Below are positions 41,410 to 49,927 of a stretch of 64,000 nt of DNA, one piece after another. Location: the NCBI RefSeq assembly GCF_031348265.1, contig NZ_CP133771.1, forward strand, positions 4,588,001-4,652,000. The letters run 5' to 3'. Each line of letters begins with the position of its first letter. Position 1 is the first letter of the stretch. The DNA is from Streptomyces collinus. Its GTDB lineage: Bacteria; Actinomycetota; Actinomycetes; Streptomycetales; Streptomycetaceae. The notes beneath the pieces were generated by a model. The model was not told the DNA's origin and did no database searches. It worked only from the letters and a program-made list of their open reading frames with translations. The position numbers and the translations under genes were made by a program.

Positions 41410-42612
41410 ATGACCACCACCATGGAACCGCTTCAGGACCAGCTGACCGCCGACTTCTACACCTACGAGGCCCTGCTGCCGGACGACGAGCGCAAGCTCC
41501 TCCTCAAGGCCCGCGCCTTCCTGCGCGACGAGGTCAAGCCGCTGGTCAACGAGAACTGGGCCAAGGACCGGTTCCCGGAGGAGCTCATCGGCCTGTTCCG
41601 CGAGAGCGGCCTGGCCGGTCTGCCCTACGAGGGCTACGGCGAGCACCGTCCCGCCGTCAGCAACCTGCTCAGCGGCACGATGGCCATGGAGATGGCCCGC
41701 ACCGACGCCTCGGTGTCCACCTTCTTCGGCGTCCACAACGGCCTGGCGATGTACTCCATCGAGTCCGGCGGCGACCAGGAGCAGCGCGACCGCTGGCTCC
41801 CGGAGATGGCCGCCATGGACAAGATCGGCGCGTTCGCCATGACCGAGCCGCTCGGCGGCTCCGACGTCGCGGGCGGCATGCGCACCACCGCCGAGCGCGA
41901 GGGCGACACCTGGGTCCTGAACGGCGCCAAGAAGTGGATCGGCAACGCCACCTTCGCCGACTACGTCGTGGTGTGGGCGCGGGACGTCGACGACAACCAC
42001 GTCAAGGGCTTCGTCGTCGAGAAGGGCACGCCCGGCTTCGACCCCGTGAAGATCGAGGGCAAGATCGCCTTCCGGATCGTGGAGAACGCCGAGATCACCC
42101 TGACCGGCGTCCGGGTGCCGGAGGCCAATCGCCTGAAGAACATCAACTCCTTCCGCGACGTCGCCGAGATCCTGCGCGCGACCCGCGCGGGCGTGGCCTG
42201 GCAGGCGCTCGGCGTGATGATCGGCGCCTACGAACTGGCCCTGGACTACGCCCGGGAGCGCCGCCAGTTCGGCCGCCCGATCGGCGGCTTCCAGCTGGTG
42301 CAGGACCTGCTGGTCAAGAGCCTCGGCAACGTCACCGCCTCCTGGGGCATGCTGGTGCAGCTCGCCCGTCTGCAGGACGCCGGAATCTTCCGCGACGAAC
42401 ACTCCTCGCTGGCCAAGGCGTTCGTCACCTCCCGGATGCGGGAGGTCGTGGCCTGGAGCCGTGAGATCTTCGGCGGCAACGGCATCCTCCTGGAGCACGA
42501 CATCGCCCGCTTCTTCGCCGACGCCGAGGCGATCTACTCCTTCGAGGGCACCCGCGAGATGAACACCCTGATCGTCGGCAAGTCGATCACCGGTGAGAGC
42601 GCCTTCGTCTGA
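41410..42612 (+). CDS. Acyl-CoA dehydrogenase, glutaryl-CoA dehydrogenase-like
   Basis: A 400-residue flavoprotein. GAFAMTEPLGGSDVAGG and NGAKKWIGNATFADYVVVWA are substrate/FAD stretches; YSFEGTREMNTLIVGKSITG near the C-terminus carries the catalytic Glu (about 379) in the position used by glutaryl-CoA and related dehydrogenases. The ATG is just after the previous stop (1 bp gap), so cotranslation is likely. It introduces a double bond, possibly with decarboxylation. Last gene of the operon. Confidence 0.9.
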   Translation: MTTTMEPLQDQLTADFYTYEALLPDDERKLLLKARAFLRDEVKPLVNENWAKDRFPEELIGLFRESGLAGLPYEGYGEHRPAVSNLLSGTMAMEMARTDASVSTFFGVHNGLAMYSIESGGDQEQRDRWLPEMAAMDKIGAFAMTEPLGGSDVAGGMRTTAEREGDTWVLNGAKKWIGNATFADYVVVWARDVDDNHVKGFVVEKGTPGFDPVKIEGKIAFRIVENAEITLTGVRVPEANRLKNINSFRDVAEILRATRAGVAWQALGVMIGAYELALDYARERRQFGRPIGGFQLVQDLLVKSLGNVTASWGMLVQLARLQDAGIFRDEHSSLAKAFVTSRMREVVAWSREIFGGNGILLEHDIARFFADAEAIYSFEGTREMNTLIVGKSITGESAFV

Positions 42613-42722
42613 TCTCCGGCACACGGCGGAACGAACCAACCTCGGGTCCCCGCCCGGGGTTTCGTGCTGTCCGTGGGCATATTGTGTGGCCGCCCGGCCC
42701 CGGGCCCCGTACGGTCGGGGCG

Positions 42723-42911
42723 GTGAGCAGGAGACGCTACGTGGCCAGGGGTGTGCCCGGTGGCTACCGCATCTGGGACAACCGGGGGCGCCGCTGGTGG
42801 GGCGACCTCTACGAGTTGTGCCCCGACGACCTGCTGACCGAGCTCAACGGCCGGGCGGACCAGACGCGGATCACGGCGCTGATGAAGCGCTACCGGGCGC
42901 AGAAGCGCTGA
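42723..42911 (+). CDS. Small basic protein of unknown function
   Basis: A 62-residue protein from GTG at 42723. Rich in Arg and Trp (GGYRIWDNRGRRWWGDLYEL), with an acidic centre (CPDDLLTELNG) and a basic end (MKRYRAQKR). No motif recognised. It stands between the acyl-CoA dehydrogenase and a convergent TetR gene. Small GC-biased frames are easy to overpredict, but the composition looks like real protein. Confidence 0.6.
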   Translation: MSRRRYVARGVPGGYRIWDNRGRRWWGDLYELCPDDLLTELNGRADQTRITALMKRYRAQKR

Positions 42912-42948
42912 GCCTCCGTGAGCCCGTGAGCCCGTGAGCCCGGGTGCC

Positions 42949-43608
42949 CTAGGCGGGCGGCGGGCCCGCCAGTGTGTCGACCTCCGCGGCGAAGAGCTGT
43001 GCCGGGTCGAAGCGCATGCCCGTGAAGTGGCCGGCGAGTTCCAGTGACAGGACGCCGTGCAGCCGGGTCCAGAAGGTCAGGGCCCGGTGCAGGGCCGCGG
43101 GCGGGGCCGGATGGCCGTCCGCCCAGTCCCGGTGGTCTGCGAGGTGCGTGCCGAACGGGGTCGCCGGGGCGTCCGCGGTCACCCCGGCGCAGGCGTCCAG
43201 GAGGAGCGCCATGATCTCGGACGCGATCGCGGTGATGTCGTCGGGCGCGTGGTAGCCGGGCACGGGTGTGCCGTAGACGAGGAAGTACCGCTGCGGGTCC
43301 GCGAGGGCCCAGTCCCGCAGGGCGTGCGCCAGCGCCGCCACCCCGGCGCCGTCCTTCGCCGCCGCCGCGACGGTGTCGGCGAGGCTGCGGTAGGCGTCCC
43401 GGACGAGTTCGGTGATCAGCTCGTCGCGTCCGCGGAAGTAGCGGTACAGCGCCGGGCCGCTCATCCCCATCTGCTTGGCGATCGCGTTGAGCGACAGCGC
43501 GGACGCGCCCGCCGTCGCGATCTGCTCCCACGCCCGTTCCTTGATCTCCGCGCGCACCTGGGCGCGGTAGCGCTCGCGGGGGGTCGCTCCACTGTCGGCC
43601 TGGGTCAT
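42949..43608 (-). CDS. TetR-family transcriptional regulator
   Basis: A 219-residue regulator. The N-terminal helix-turn-helix is EQIATAGASALSLNAIAKQM with GMSGPALYRYFRGRDELI. The C-terminal domain has RALTFWTRLHGVLSLELAGH, the WHG-type ligand domain. ATG at 43608. It is divergent from a quinone oxidoreductase gene with an inverted repeat touching both promoters, so it probably represses that gene and itself. Downstream, three GTGAGCCC units repeat near 42917-42942. Confidence 0.9.
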   Translation of the reverse strand: MTQADSGATPRERYRAQVRAEIKERAWEQIATAGASALSLNAIAKQMGMSGPALYRYFRGRDELITELVRDAYRSLADTVAAAAKDGAGVAALAHALRDWALADPQRYFLVYGTPVPGYHAPDDITAIASEIMALLLDACAGVTADAPATPFGTHLADHRDWADGHPAPPAALHRALTFWTRLHGVLSLELAGHFTGMRFDPAQLFAAEVDTLAGPPPA

Positions 43609-43670
43609 GGTTAGAGGTTATCACTGAAGTTATTGACACTCGCGCTGCGTCTGAGTTAGAACCTATAACG
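43609..43670. promoter_or_regulatory. Divergent region with inverted repeat, candidate TetR sites
   Basis: GGTTAGAGGTT (43609-43619), directly next to the TetR start codon, and AACCTATAACG (43660-43670), upstream of the oxidoreductase, match in inverted orientation at 9 of 11 positions. The A/T-rich region between them probably holds both promoters. Confidence 0.5.
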
Positions 43671-43714
43671 AACGCAAGGGCAAGTAATCAGAGCGGGCGT
43701 CAGCGGAGGTCGTC

Positions 43715-44749
43715 ATGAACAGCACCGGAGAACTCGTCGAGGTCGTCCTGCCGGGCCGGGTGGAGCCCGAGGAGCTCCGGATCCGCCGCGGGGCCGTGCC
43801 CGCCCCCGGCCCCGGCCAGGTCGTGATCCGGACGGAGGCGACGGGCGTCTCCTTCGCCGAGCAGCAGATGCGGCGCGGCCGCTACTACGACCAGCCGCCG
43901 TTCCCCTTCGTCCCCGGCTACGACCTCGTCGGCACGGTGCTGGCGGCCGGGGAGGGCGCCGACCCGGGCCTGACCGGCACCCGCGTGGCCGCGCTGGTGA
44001 AGGTCGGCGGCTGGGCCAGCCACGTGCTCGTGGACGCGGCGGACGTCGTACCGGTGCCCGACGGGGTCGGCGCGGCGGAGGCGGAGACCCTCGTCGTCAA
44101 CGGCGTCACCGCCTGGCAGATGCTGCACCGCAAGGCCCGTGTCCGCGCCGGGCACACCGTCGTGGTGCACGGCGCGAACGGCGGCGTCGGCTCGGTCCTG
44201 GTCCAGCTCGCCCTGGCCGCGGGAGCACGGGTGATCGGCACCGCCTCCGCGCGCCACCACGACGCCCTGCGGGAACAGGGGGTCGTCCCCGTCGACTACC
44301 GCGCCGGGGACGTCGCCGCCCGCATCCGCGCCCTCGCCCCCGGCGGCGTCGACGCCGTCTTCGACCACGTCGGCGGCCACGGCATCACCGACTCCTGGCG
44401 CCTCCTCGCCCCCGGCGGCACCCTCGTCTCCTACGGCAGCGCCTCCACCCGGGACGACGAGGGCTCCCAGCAGTGGCCCGTCCTCAAGCTGCTCCTGAGG
44501 GTGTGGCTGTGGAACGCGCTGCCCAACCGCCGCCGCGCCTTCTTCTACAACGTCTGGGCCGGCAAGGCCCTCGCCAAGAACCGCTTCCGGTCCCGGCTGC
44601 GCGCCGACCTCACCCAGGTGTTCGCCGCCCTCCAGCGCGGAGAGGTCACGGCCCGGATCGCCGCCCGACTGCCGCTCGCCCGCGTCGCCGAGGCCCTGCG
44701 GCTGGCCGAGTCCGGCACGGTCGCCGGGAAGGTCGTCCTCGTCCCGTAG
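43715..44749 (+). CDS. Medium-chain NAD(P)H:quinone oxidoreductase-like dehydrogenase
   Basis: A 344-residue zinc-free MDR protein. GVSFAEQQMRRGRYYDQPP and PFVPGYDLVGTVLAAGEG form the catalytic domain; the NADP motif is VVVHGANGGVGSVLVQLALAAGA. No Zn ligands of alcohol dehydrogenases are present. It probably reduces quinones or reactive enones. Controlled by the divergent TetR. Confidence 0.9.
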   Translation: MNSTGELVEVVLPGRVEPEELRIRRGAVPAPGPGQVVIRTEATGVSFAEQQMRRGRYYDQPPFPFVPGYDLVGTVLAAGEGADPGLTGTRVAALVKVGGWASHVLVDAADVVPVPDGVGAAEAETLVVNGVTAWQMLHRKARVRAGHTVVVHGANGGVGSVLVQLALAAGARVIGTASARHHDALREQGVVPVDYRAGDVAARIRALAPGGVDAVFDHVGGHGITDSWRLLAPGGTLVSYGSASTRDDEGSQQWPVLKLLLRVWLWNALPNRRRAFFYNVWAGKALAKNRFRSRLRADLTQVFAALQRGEVTARIAARLPLARVAEALRLAESGTVAGKVVLVP

Positions 44750-44801
44750 CGGGCCCGCCCCTCAAGCAGCCGACCGACCCACCCCACCGGAAGGGACCAC
44801 C

Positions 44802-45470
44802 ATGTCCAGCAACGGCACACCGGCCGCACGCGACCAGCGCCCCCCGCCCCGTCCCCGTCTGCGCGCGGCCGCGGTGGCCCTCGCCCTCGCCGGTGTTCTC
44901 GCCGCCACGGCCCCCACCGCCCAGGCAGCCGCCCACGGCGGGACCGGCGGTTCCCGCTGCGGCGGACGCGGCGTCGACTCCGGCGCCCTCATCCGCTACG
45001 AGTCCGACATCCTGGTCAAGGCGCCGCTGCGCACGGTCTGGAAGCTGCAGACGGACGTCGAGCGCTGGCCCTCCTGGCAGCCGCCGGTCACCACGATGGA
45101 GCGTCTCGACCAGGGCCCGCTGCGGAAGGGCTCGCGGTTCCGCTGGACCACCCCGGCGCCCGCCACCCCCACCACCCCCGCCACCACCCTGGAGATCACC
45201 TCCACCGTCCAGCGCCTGCGCGATAAGGACTGCATCCTGTGGAAGGGGCCCGCGACAGGCGAGGGCCTGCGCATCGACGAGGGCGTCCACCTGTGGACCT
45301 TCCGGAAGGTCCGGGGCGGGGTGCGGGTGCACACCGAGGAGACCTGGACCGGCGACCAGGTCGAAGCGGACGTCCGAACCGCGACCGAGGCCCTCGGACA
45401 GGGCCTCGAAGCGTGGCTGCGCGACCTGAAGGCCACCGCCGAAGCGCGCTCCGGCGGCCGTCCTCACTGA
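44802..45470 (+). CDS. Exported SRPBCC (START-like) protein
   Basis: A 222-residue protein. A basic region, hydrophobic core (LRAAAVALALAGVLA) and AQAAAH give a signal peptide of about 45 residues. The mature part is an SRPBCC fold: YESDILVKAPLRTVWKLQTD, WPSWQPPVTTMERLDQGPL and the C-terminal helix TEALGQGLEAWLRDLKATAE. Such proteins bind hydrophobic ligands in a deep pocket; an exported one is less common. It follows the oxidoreductase by 52 bp and its end overlaps a convergent gene by 7 bp. Confidence 0.85.
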   Translation: MSSNGTPAARDQRPPPRPRLRAAAVALALAGVLAATAPTAQAAAHGGTGGSRCGGRGVDSGALIRYESDILVKAPLRTVWKLQTDVERWPSWQPPVTTMERLDQGPLRKGSRFRWTTPAPATPTTPATTLEITSTVQRLRDKDCILWKGPATGEGLRIDEGVHLWTFRKVRGGVRVHTEETWTGDQVEADVRTATEALGQGLEAWLRDLKATAEARSGGRPH

Positions 45471-45739
45471 GACACGAGCTTCTCGAAGAAGAACTCGTGC
45501 TTGAGGAACGACGTCGCGTGCTCCGCCCCCGGATACGGCGGCACGAGCTGCGCCGCCTGGAAGAGACGCCAGCCGTCCTCCAGGGCGCCGACCCCCGTCT
45601 CGTACGGGGGTTCGTCGCTGTCGCCGGTCGTCGGGCGGGTCGAGCCCGTGCCGTCGTAGCGGGCCCATCCCACCACCCTGGAGTCGAGGGCGGAGGTGTC
45701 GAGGTAGAGGACGAGGACCTGCTGCCGGGTGGTGGTCAT
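45464..45739 (-). CDS. Small protein downstream of a 2-oxoglutarate dioxygenase
   Basis: A 91-residue cytoplasmic protein (LVLYLDTSALDSRVVGWARY, GALEDGWRLFQAAQLVPPYP, SFLKHEFFFEKLVS). The ATG overlaps the stop of the dioxygenase gene (45736-45739), so it is translated with it. I do not recognise the family; the length and ending resemble accessory proteins, but no role is assigned. Confidence 0.75.
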   Translation of the reverse strand: MTTTRQQVLVLYLDTSALDSRVVGWARYDGTGSTRPTTGDSDEPPYETGVGALEDGWRLFQAAQLVPPYPGAEHATSFLKHEFFFEKLVSQ

Positions 45740-46569
45740 ACGGTGCTCCTCGATGCGGCGTGCGCGGCGGGCCGGTTGGAGATGCGGGTCGCCCAGTGGT
45801 CGATGTCGAAGCCGGGGTCGGCGGTCAGGGAGCGCCACAGCAGGATCCGGTTGTGGATCTCCAGCCGGGCGGTGGCCTGCTCGTACCAGGGGAAGGTGCG
45901 CCGCAACTCCTCGCGGACGGCGGGGGAGTCCACGTCCCGCGTGTCCCACAGCCGCACCTGCGGCACGGTCGGATTGAAGCGGATCTTGTACATGTGGCGG
46001 ACGGTGTCGCTGTCGTTGCGCCGCCCGCCGTGCCAGATGCCGTGGTGCAGCAGCAGCACGGTGCCGGCCGGGCAGGTCAGCCGGGTCTGGCCGCGCAGGT
46101 TCTGGTAGCGGCCGGTGTCGGACTCGTTGATGCGGCGCAGATGGCTGCCCGGGACGACGAGCGTGCCGCCCATGCCGGCGGTGACCTCCTGCGGGTAGTA
46201 CATGAGCTGCACGTCGAACGCGTCGGCCCGCACATCGATGAGGGCGTCGGCGTGCAACGGCTGCGCGCTGCCCTCATGGGGCGGGCGGGTGTGGACGAAG
46301 TGGTGGTCGACGGCCGGATCCGGACCCACCAGGCTCTCCAGCGCGCCTGCCACAGCGGGCAGTTCGAGGAGCCGTCGGGCGAAGGAACCCTCCGGGAAGG
46401 CCACCGGCACCGCGGTTCCGTACGGCACGGCGGGCAGCGCTCCGGCGGCGAAGACACCGAGCGCCTCCTCGTTCATCTCCCGGGGCACGACGCCGTCGAG
46501 GCGCAGGAAACCGTGGGCCGTGAAGCGCGCCACCTCGGCGGAGCTCAGCAGCTGTTTCGTGGTTGGCAT
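45736..46569 (-). CDS. Phytanoyl-CoA dioxygenase-family Fe(II)/2-oxoglutarate oxygenase
   Basis: A 277-residue oxygenase. The iron triad is His106-x-Asp108 (PLHADAL) and His170 (LLLHHGIWHGG), with Arg nearby for 2-oxoglutarate binding (near RRNDSDTVRHMYKIRF). PGSHLRRINESDTGRYQN is the loop typical for the family. It hydroxylates an unknown small molecule. ATG at 46569; divergent from an AraC regulator with about 70 bp between starts. Confidence 0.9.
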   Translation of the reverse strand: MPTTKQLLSSAEVARFTAHGFLRLDGVVPREMNEEALGVFAAGALPAVPYGTAVPVAFPEGSFARRLLELPAVAGALESLVGPDPAVDHHFVHTRPPHEGSAQPLHADALIDVRADAFDVQLMYYPQEVTAGMGGTLVVPGSHLRRINESDTGRYQNLRGQTRLTCPAGTVLLLHHGIWHGGRRNDSDTVRHMYKIRFNPTVPQVRLWDTRDVDSPAVREELRRTFPWYEQATARLEIHNRILLWRSLTADPGFDIDHWATRISNRPAAHAASRSTV

Positions 46570-46639
46570 GACGCAACCGTAGGAGCGCGGAGGCATGCTG
46601 TCGTGGGGCGTATTCGGCAACCACTGGTAATTTTCCACC

Positions 46640-47425
46640 ATGCCGACCTTCGTTGAACTGCCCCTCGACCTGCCGCCGGACCTGGTTCATGCGGGCGTGG
46701 GCGTGCACGGCTCGGCCGGCCCGCACGAGGTCTTCCGCCTCCCGCACCTGTGGCAGCTCCACCTCTACGGCTACTCCGGCACCCTGGAGTTCGGCGGCGC
46801 GCGGCACCCGATCCGCCCCGGCCACCTCAGCCTCGTACCGCCCGGCACGGAGGTGCACTTCCACTACGACGCCCCGCGCTGCGAGCACCTGTACGCACAC
46901 TTCCGGCTGCCGGGCGACGGGGAGCGGCGCCGGCTCCCGGCGATGCAGGACGCCGGTGCGGAGGCGGCGGTGCTGGGCGCCCTGCTGCGCCAGACGATCG
47001 CGGCGTGCGCGCAGTCCCCGGCCCGGGCCTCCGCGGAACTGTGGACGGCACTGTGGCGCACGACCGGTCTGGCCGAGGCCGCCGAGCCGCCCTCCGGGTC
47101 CCGGCACCCGGCGCTGCGGGCGGCCATGGCCCATATCGAGGAGCACCTGGCCGACCCGCTGAGCGTCCCCGGGATCGCCCGGGCCGCCGGGGTGTCGCAC
47201 ACGCACCTGACCCGGCTGTTCCGCGAGGACACCGGGCACACGGTCGTCGGCTGGGTCCGGCGCCGCCGCATGGAGCGCGCCCGCCACCTGCTCGTCGCCT
47301 CGACGCTGGCGATCCCGGCCGTCGCGGCGACGGTCGGCATCCCCGACCTCCAGGCGTTCAACAAGACCTGCCGCAAGGAACTCGGCGCGTCCCCGCGCGC
47401 CGTGCGGCAGGCCGCGGGCGCGTAG
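46640..47425 (+). CDS. AraC-family transcriptional regulator
   Basis: A 261-residue regulator. The N-terminal cupin-like sensor (EFGGARHPIRPGHLSLVPPG) is followed by a C-terminal double helix-turn-helix: LSVPGIARAAGVSHTHLTRL FRED and VAATVGIPDLQAFNKTCRKE. ATG at 46640. Divergent from the dioxygenase gene, which it likely controls. Confidence 0.9.
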   Translation: MPTFVELPLDLPPDLVHAGVGVHGSAGPHEVFRLPHLWQLHLYGYSGTLEFGGARHPIRPGHLSLVPPGTEVHFHYDAPRCEHLYAHFRLPGDGERRRLPAMQDAGAEAAVLGALLRQTIAACAQSPARASAELWTALWRTTGLAEAAEPPSGSRHPALRAAMAHIEEHLADPLSVPGIARAAGVSHTHLTRLFREDTGHTVVGWVRRRRMERARHLLVASTLAIPAVAATVGIPDLQAFNKTCRKELGASPRAVRQAAGA

Positions 47426-47789
47426 GCGTCAGCAGCCCGTCGCCGAGGCGAGTGGTGCCTGTCCGCGTCCACAACGCCGCCCGTGACGGCGTCCCTGATA
47501 CCGACCGCTCCGCGTGAGCGGTCTCCTCTCTTTCTGACGCACGGCGCACGGCGCGTGACGCCTCACGCATGACGCCTCACGCGTGACGCGTGACCCATGG
47601 CGCGTGATGCCTGAGCGTGATGCCCGACGCCACCGACTGCGGCCGAAAGCCCCGGTTCGCCCCTCGCGGCTGTCCGGATCGGCTGTTTCACGGAGGGGGG
47701 CCTTGGTGGGACCCTGACGAGCACCCCGGGGACCGGCGGGGGACGCCGGGGGAGAATTCCGTCCAGGTGGACCGGAAGGAAGCACCAGC
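47426..47789. other. Intergenic region with degenerate CGTGACGC repeats
   Basis: No gene is supported. From 47534 to 47632 it holds degenerate copies of units such as GCGTGACGCCTCAC, CGCATGACGC and GCGTGATGC, about 10-14 bp each. The rest has no recognised signal except the ribosome-binding site GGAAGGAAG before 47790. Confidence 0.75.
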
Positions 47790-48233
47790 ATGATCGAGTG
47801 GAAGCCCTTGGGCGCCGGAGCCAGGCCCGTCCCCCAGCCCGTGGCCACGCCGCTGGTCTGGGCGGGGGCCGGCGTCGGGGCACTGGTGCTGGTGGCGCTC
47901 CTCAACACCGTGGTGGGGCCGGAACGGCCCGAACTGGCCCTGACCGCACTGTCCTTGCTGGCCGCCCTGCTGGGGCTGTGCGCCCGCTTCACAGCCGCCC
48001 CCGGCACGGCGCTGCTGTGCTGGCTGTTCCTCAACGGCTTCGCCATCCCGCCCGCGGGCGTCCTCACCTGGGCCGGCCACCGCGACACCACCTGGCTGGC
48101 CTGCCTCCTCACCGCCGCCCTCATCGGCACGGCCCTGGCCCGCCTCGTCCACGCCCGGGCCGCCTACCGCCGCCTGGCCCCCGGCCACGCCCGGCCCGAC
48201 ACCGCGACCGGCGACGGACCGTACGACTCCTGA
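47790..48233 (+). CDS. Small membrane protein of unknown function
   Basis: A 147-residue protein with about four hydrophobic segments (PLVWAGAGVGALVLVALLN; ALTALSLLAALLGLCARF; ALLCWLFLNGFAIPPAGV; LACLLTAALIGTALARLV) and a cytoplasmic-type polar tail. ATG with a good GGAAGGAAG site. Convergent with the OsmC gene. No specific family can be named. Confidence 0.75.
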   Translation: MIEWKPLGAGARPVPQPVATPLVWAGAGVGALVLVALLNTVVGPERPELALTALSLLAALLGLCARFTAAPGTALLCWLFLNGFAIPPAGVLTWAGHRDTTWLACLLTAALIGTALARLVHARAAYRRLAPGHARPDTATGDGPYDS

Positions 48234-48253
48234 CGCGGCACCGCGGAGGGCGA

Positions 48254-48679
48254 TCAGCCGGCGACGGCCGAGACGGTGACGGGAATGTTGCCGCGGGTGG
48301 CCTTGGAGTAGGGGCAGATCCGATGGGCCGCGGCGCCCAGTTCCGCGGCCGTCTCCTGGTCGACGCCGCCGAGTTCGAGGCTCAGCGCGGCGGCCAGGCC
48401 GAACTCACCGTCGTCACCGTGGTGGAGGGTGATCTCGGCGCTGACAGCGGTACCGGTCAGCCTGATCCTCCGCTCGGCGGCGGCGCGGCGCACGGCCCCC
48501 AGGAAGCAGGCCGCCCAGCCCGCCGCGAACAACTGCTCGGGGTTGGTGGCGCCACCGGCGCCGCCCAGCTCCTTCGGTAGGGCCAGCGAGGTCCGCAGAA
48601 GTCCGTCCTCGGACCGCACGCTGCCGCCGTTGCGGCCTTCTCCGTCGACCTTCACGACGGCGGTGTAGCTGAATGCCAT
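48254..48679 (-). CDS. Organic hydroperoxide resistance protein (OsmC/Ohr family)
   Basis: A 141-residue peroxiredoxin-like protein. The two active Cys are Cys58 (AAGWAACFLGA) and Cys122 (ICPYSKATRGN), the Ohr pattern. It reduces organic hydroperoxides using dithiol partners. ATG at 48679 is preferred. No OhrR gene is adjacent; the nearest regulators are not obviously linked. Confidence 0.92.
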   Translation of the reverse strand: MAFSYTAVVKVDGEGRNGGSVRSEDGLLRTSLALPKELGGAGGATNPEQLFAAGWAACFLGAVRRAAAERRIRLTGTAVSAEITLHHGDDGEFGLAAALSLELGGVDQETAAELGAAAHRICPYSKATRGNIPVTVSAVAG

Positions 48680-48863
48680 GACTGTGCTCCCATTCATCAC
48701 TTGTTCAAGCGGTGACGAGATGGTGACAGTGCTTTTCATCTTCCGTCAATAGAGGGATTGATGCGTGCTGGCTCATAGTGCGTCACCTGTTTGACGGGTG
48801 ATGGCCGGCATGGAACAGTCAGGCCTCGCACCAGCCGGTGCACGTCACACCACGGAGGCCCGA

Positions 48864-49889
48864 GTGATCAACAGGCGTAGTTTCGGCAAGGCCCTCGGAG
48901 TGGGCGCGGGAGCGGCGGCCGTAGGGCTGGCCGGCGCGGGGAGCGCCGCCGGTGCGCACCGCGGTACACGCGCCGGGGCGCACACCACGTTTCCGCGGAT
49001 CCAGCAGGTCAAGGCCGGTGTCCTGGACGTCGGCTACGCCGAACTCGGCCCCGCCCACGGGTCCGTGGTCATCTGCCTGCACGGCTGGCCGTACGACATC
49101 CACAGCTACGTCGACGTCGCTCCGCTGCTGGCCGAGCGGGGGTACCGGGTGATCGTCCCGTACCTGCGGGGTCACGGCACGACGCGCTTCCTGTCCGGCC
49201 GGACCTTCCGCAACGCCCAGCAGTCGGCGATCGCCATGGACGTGATCGCGCTGATGGACGCCCTGAAGATCCACCGGGCCGTGCTGGCCGGCTTCGACTG
49301 GGGCTCACGCACCGCCGACATCGTCGCCGCGCTCCGGCCCGAACGCTGCACGGCGCTGGTGTCGGTGGGCGGCTACCTCGTCACCGACCGGGAGGCCAAT
49401 CTCAAGCCGCTGGCGCCCAAGGCCGAACTCGCCTGGTGGTACCAGTACTACTTCGCCACCGAGCGGGGCCGGCTCGCCATGGAGGACAAGAAGCTGCGCC
49501 ACGACCTGACCCGGCTCGTCTGGGACACGGTCTCCCCGACCTGGGACTTCGACGACGCCACGTTCGAGCGCACCGCGGCGGCCTTCGACAACCCCGACTA
49601 CGCGGCCGTCGTCGTCCACAACTACCGCTGGCGGCTGAGCCTCGCCGACGGGGAGCGCCGCTACGACGGACTGGAGAAGCTGCTCGCCGCCCGCCCCACG
49701 ATCGGGGTCCCGACCATCACGCTCGACGCCGAGCGGGACCCCTTCACTGCTCCGGGCGGCGGCACCTCGTACCGGGACAGGTTCACCGGCCCCTACGAGC
49801 ACCGCACCCTGCCCGGCATCGGACACAACGTGCCCCAGGAGGCCCCGGAGGCCTTCGTGCAGGCCGTCGTCGACGCCGGTCACCTCTGA
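48864..49889 (+). CDS. Tat-exported alpha/beta hydrolase, epoxide hydrolase-like
   Basis: A 341-residue protein. The Tat signal is NRRSFGK at residues 3-9 followed by an Ala/Gly-rich hydrophobic stretch. In the hydrolase domain, HGWP (73-76) is the oxyanion motif, GFDWGSR places an Asp nucleophile at 145 (as in epoxide hydrolases and dehalogenases rather than a Ser), and GIGHNVPQEAPE carries the base His. GTG at 48864 with GGAGG upstream. Likely secreted and acting on an epoxide or ester; substrate unknown. Confidence 0.87.
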   Translation: MINRRSFGKALGVGAGAAAVGLAGAGSAAGAHRGTRAGAHTTFPRIQQVKAGVLDVGYAELGPAHGSVVICLHGWPYDIHSYVDVAPLLAERGYRVIVPYLRGHGTTRFLSGRTFRNAQQSAIAMDVIALMDALKIHRAVLAGFDWGSRTADIVAALRPERCTALVSVGGYLVTDREANLKPLAPKAELAWWYQYYFATERGRLAMEDKKLRHDLTRLVWDTVSPTWDFDDATFERTAAAFDNPDYAAVVVHNYRWRLSLADGERRYDGLEKLLAARPTIGVPTITLDAERDPFTAPGGGTSYRDRFTGPYEHRTLPGIGHNVPQEAPEAFVQAVVDAGHL

Positions 49890-49927
49890 AACTTGCCCAG
49901 GGTGTGGTCACCGGTCAGAATGGTGAC

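Noticed and set aside
47534..47632. Repeat block as a CRISPR or attachment site
   Set aside because: Units are short, degenerate and have no spacers; no integrase or tRNA gene is near.
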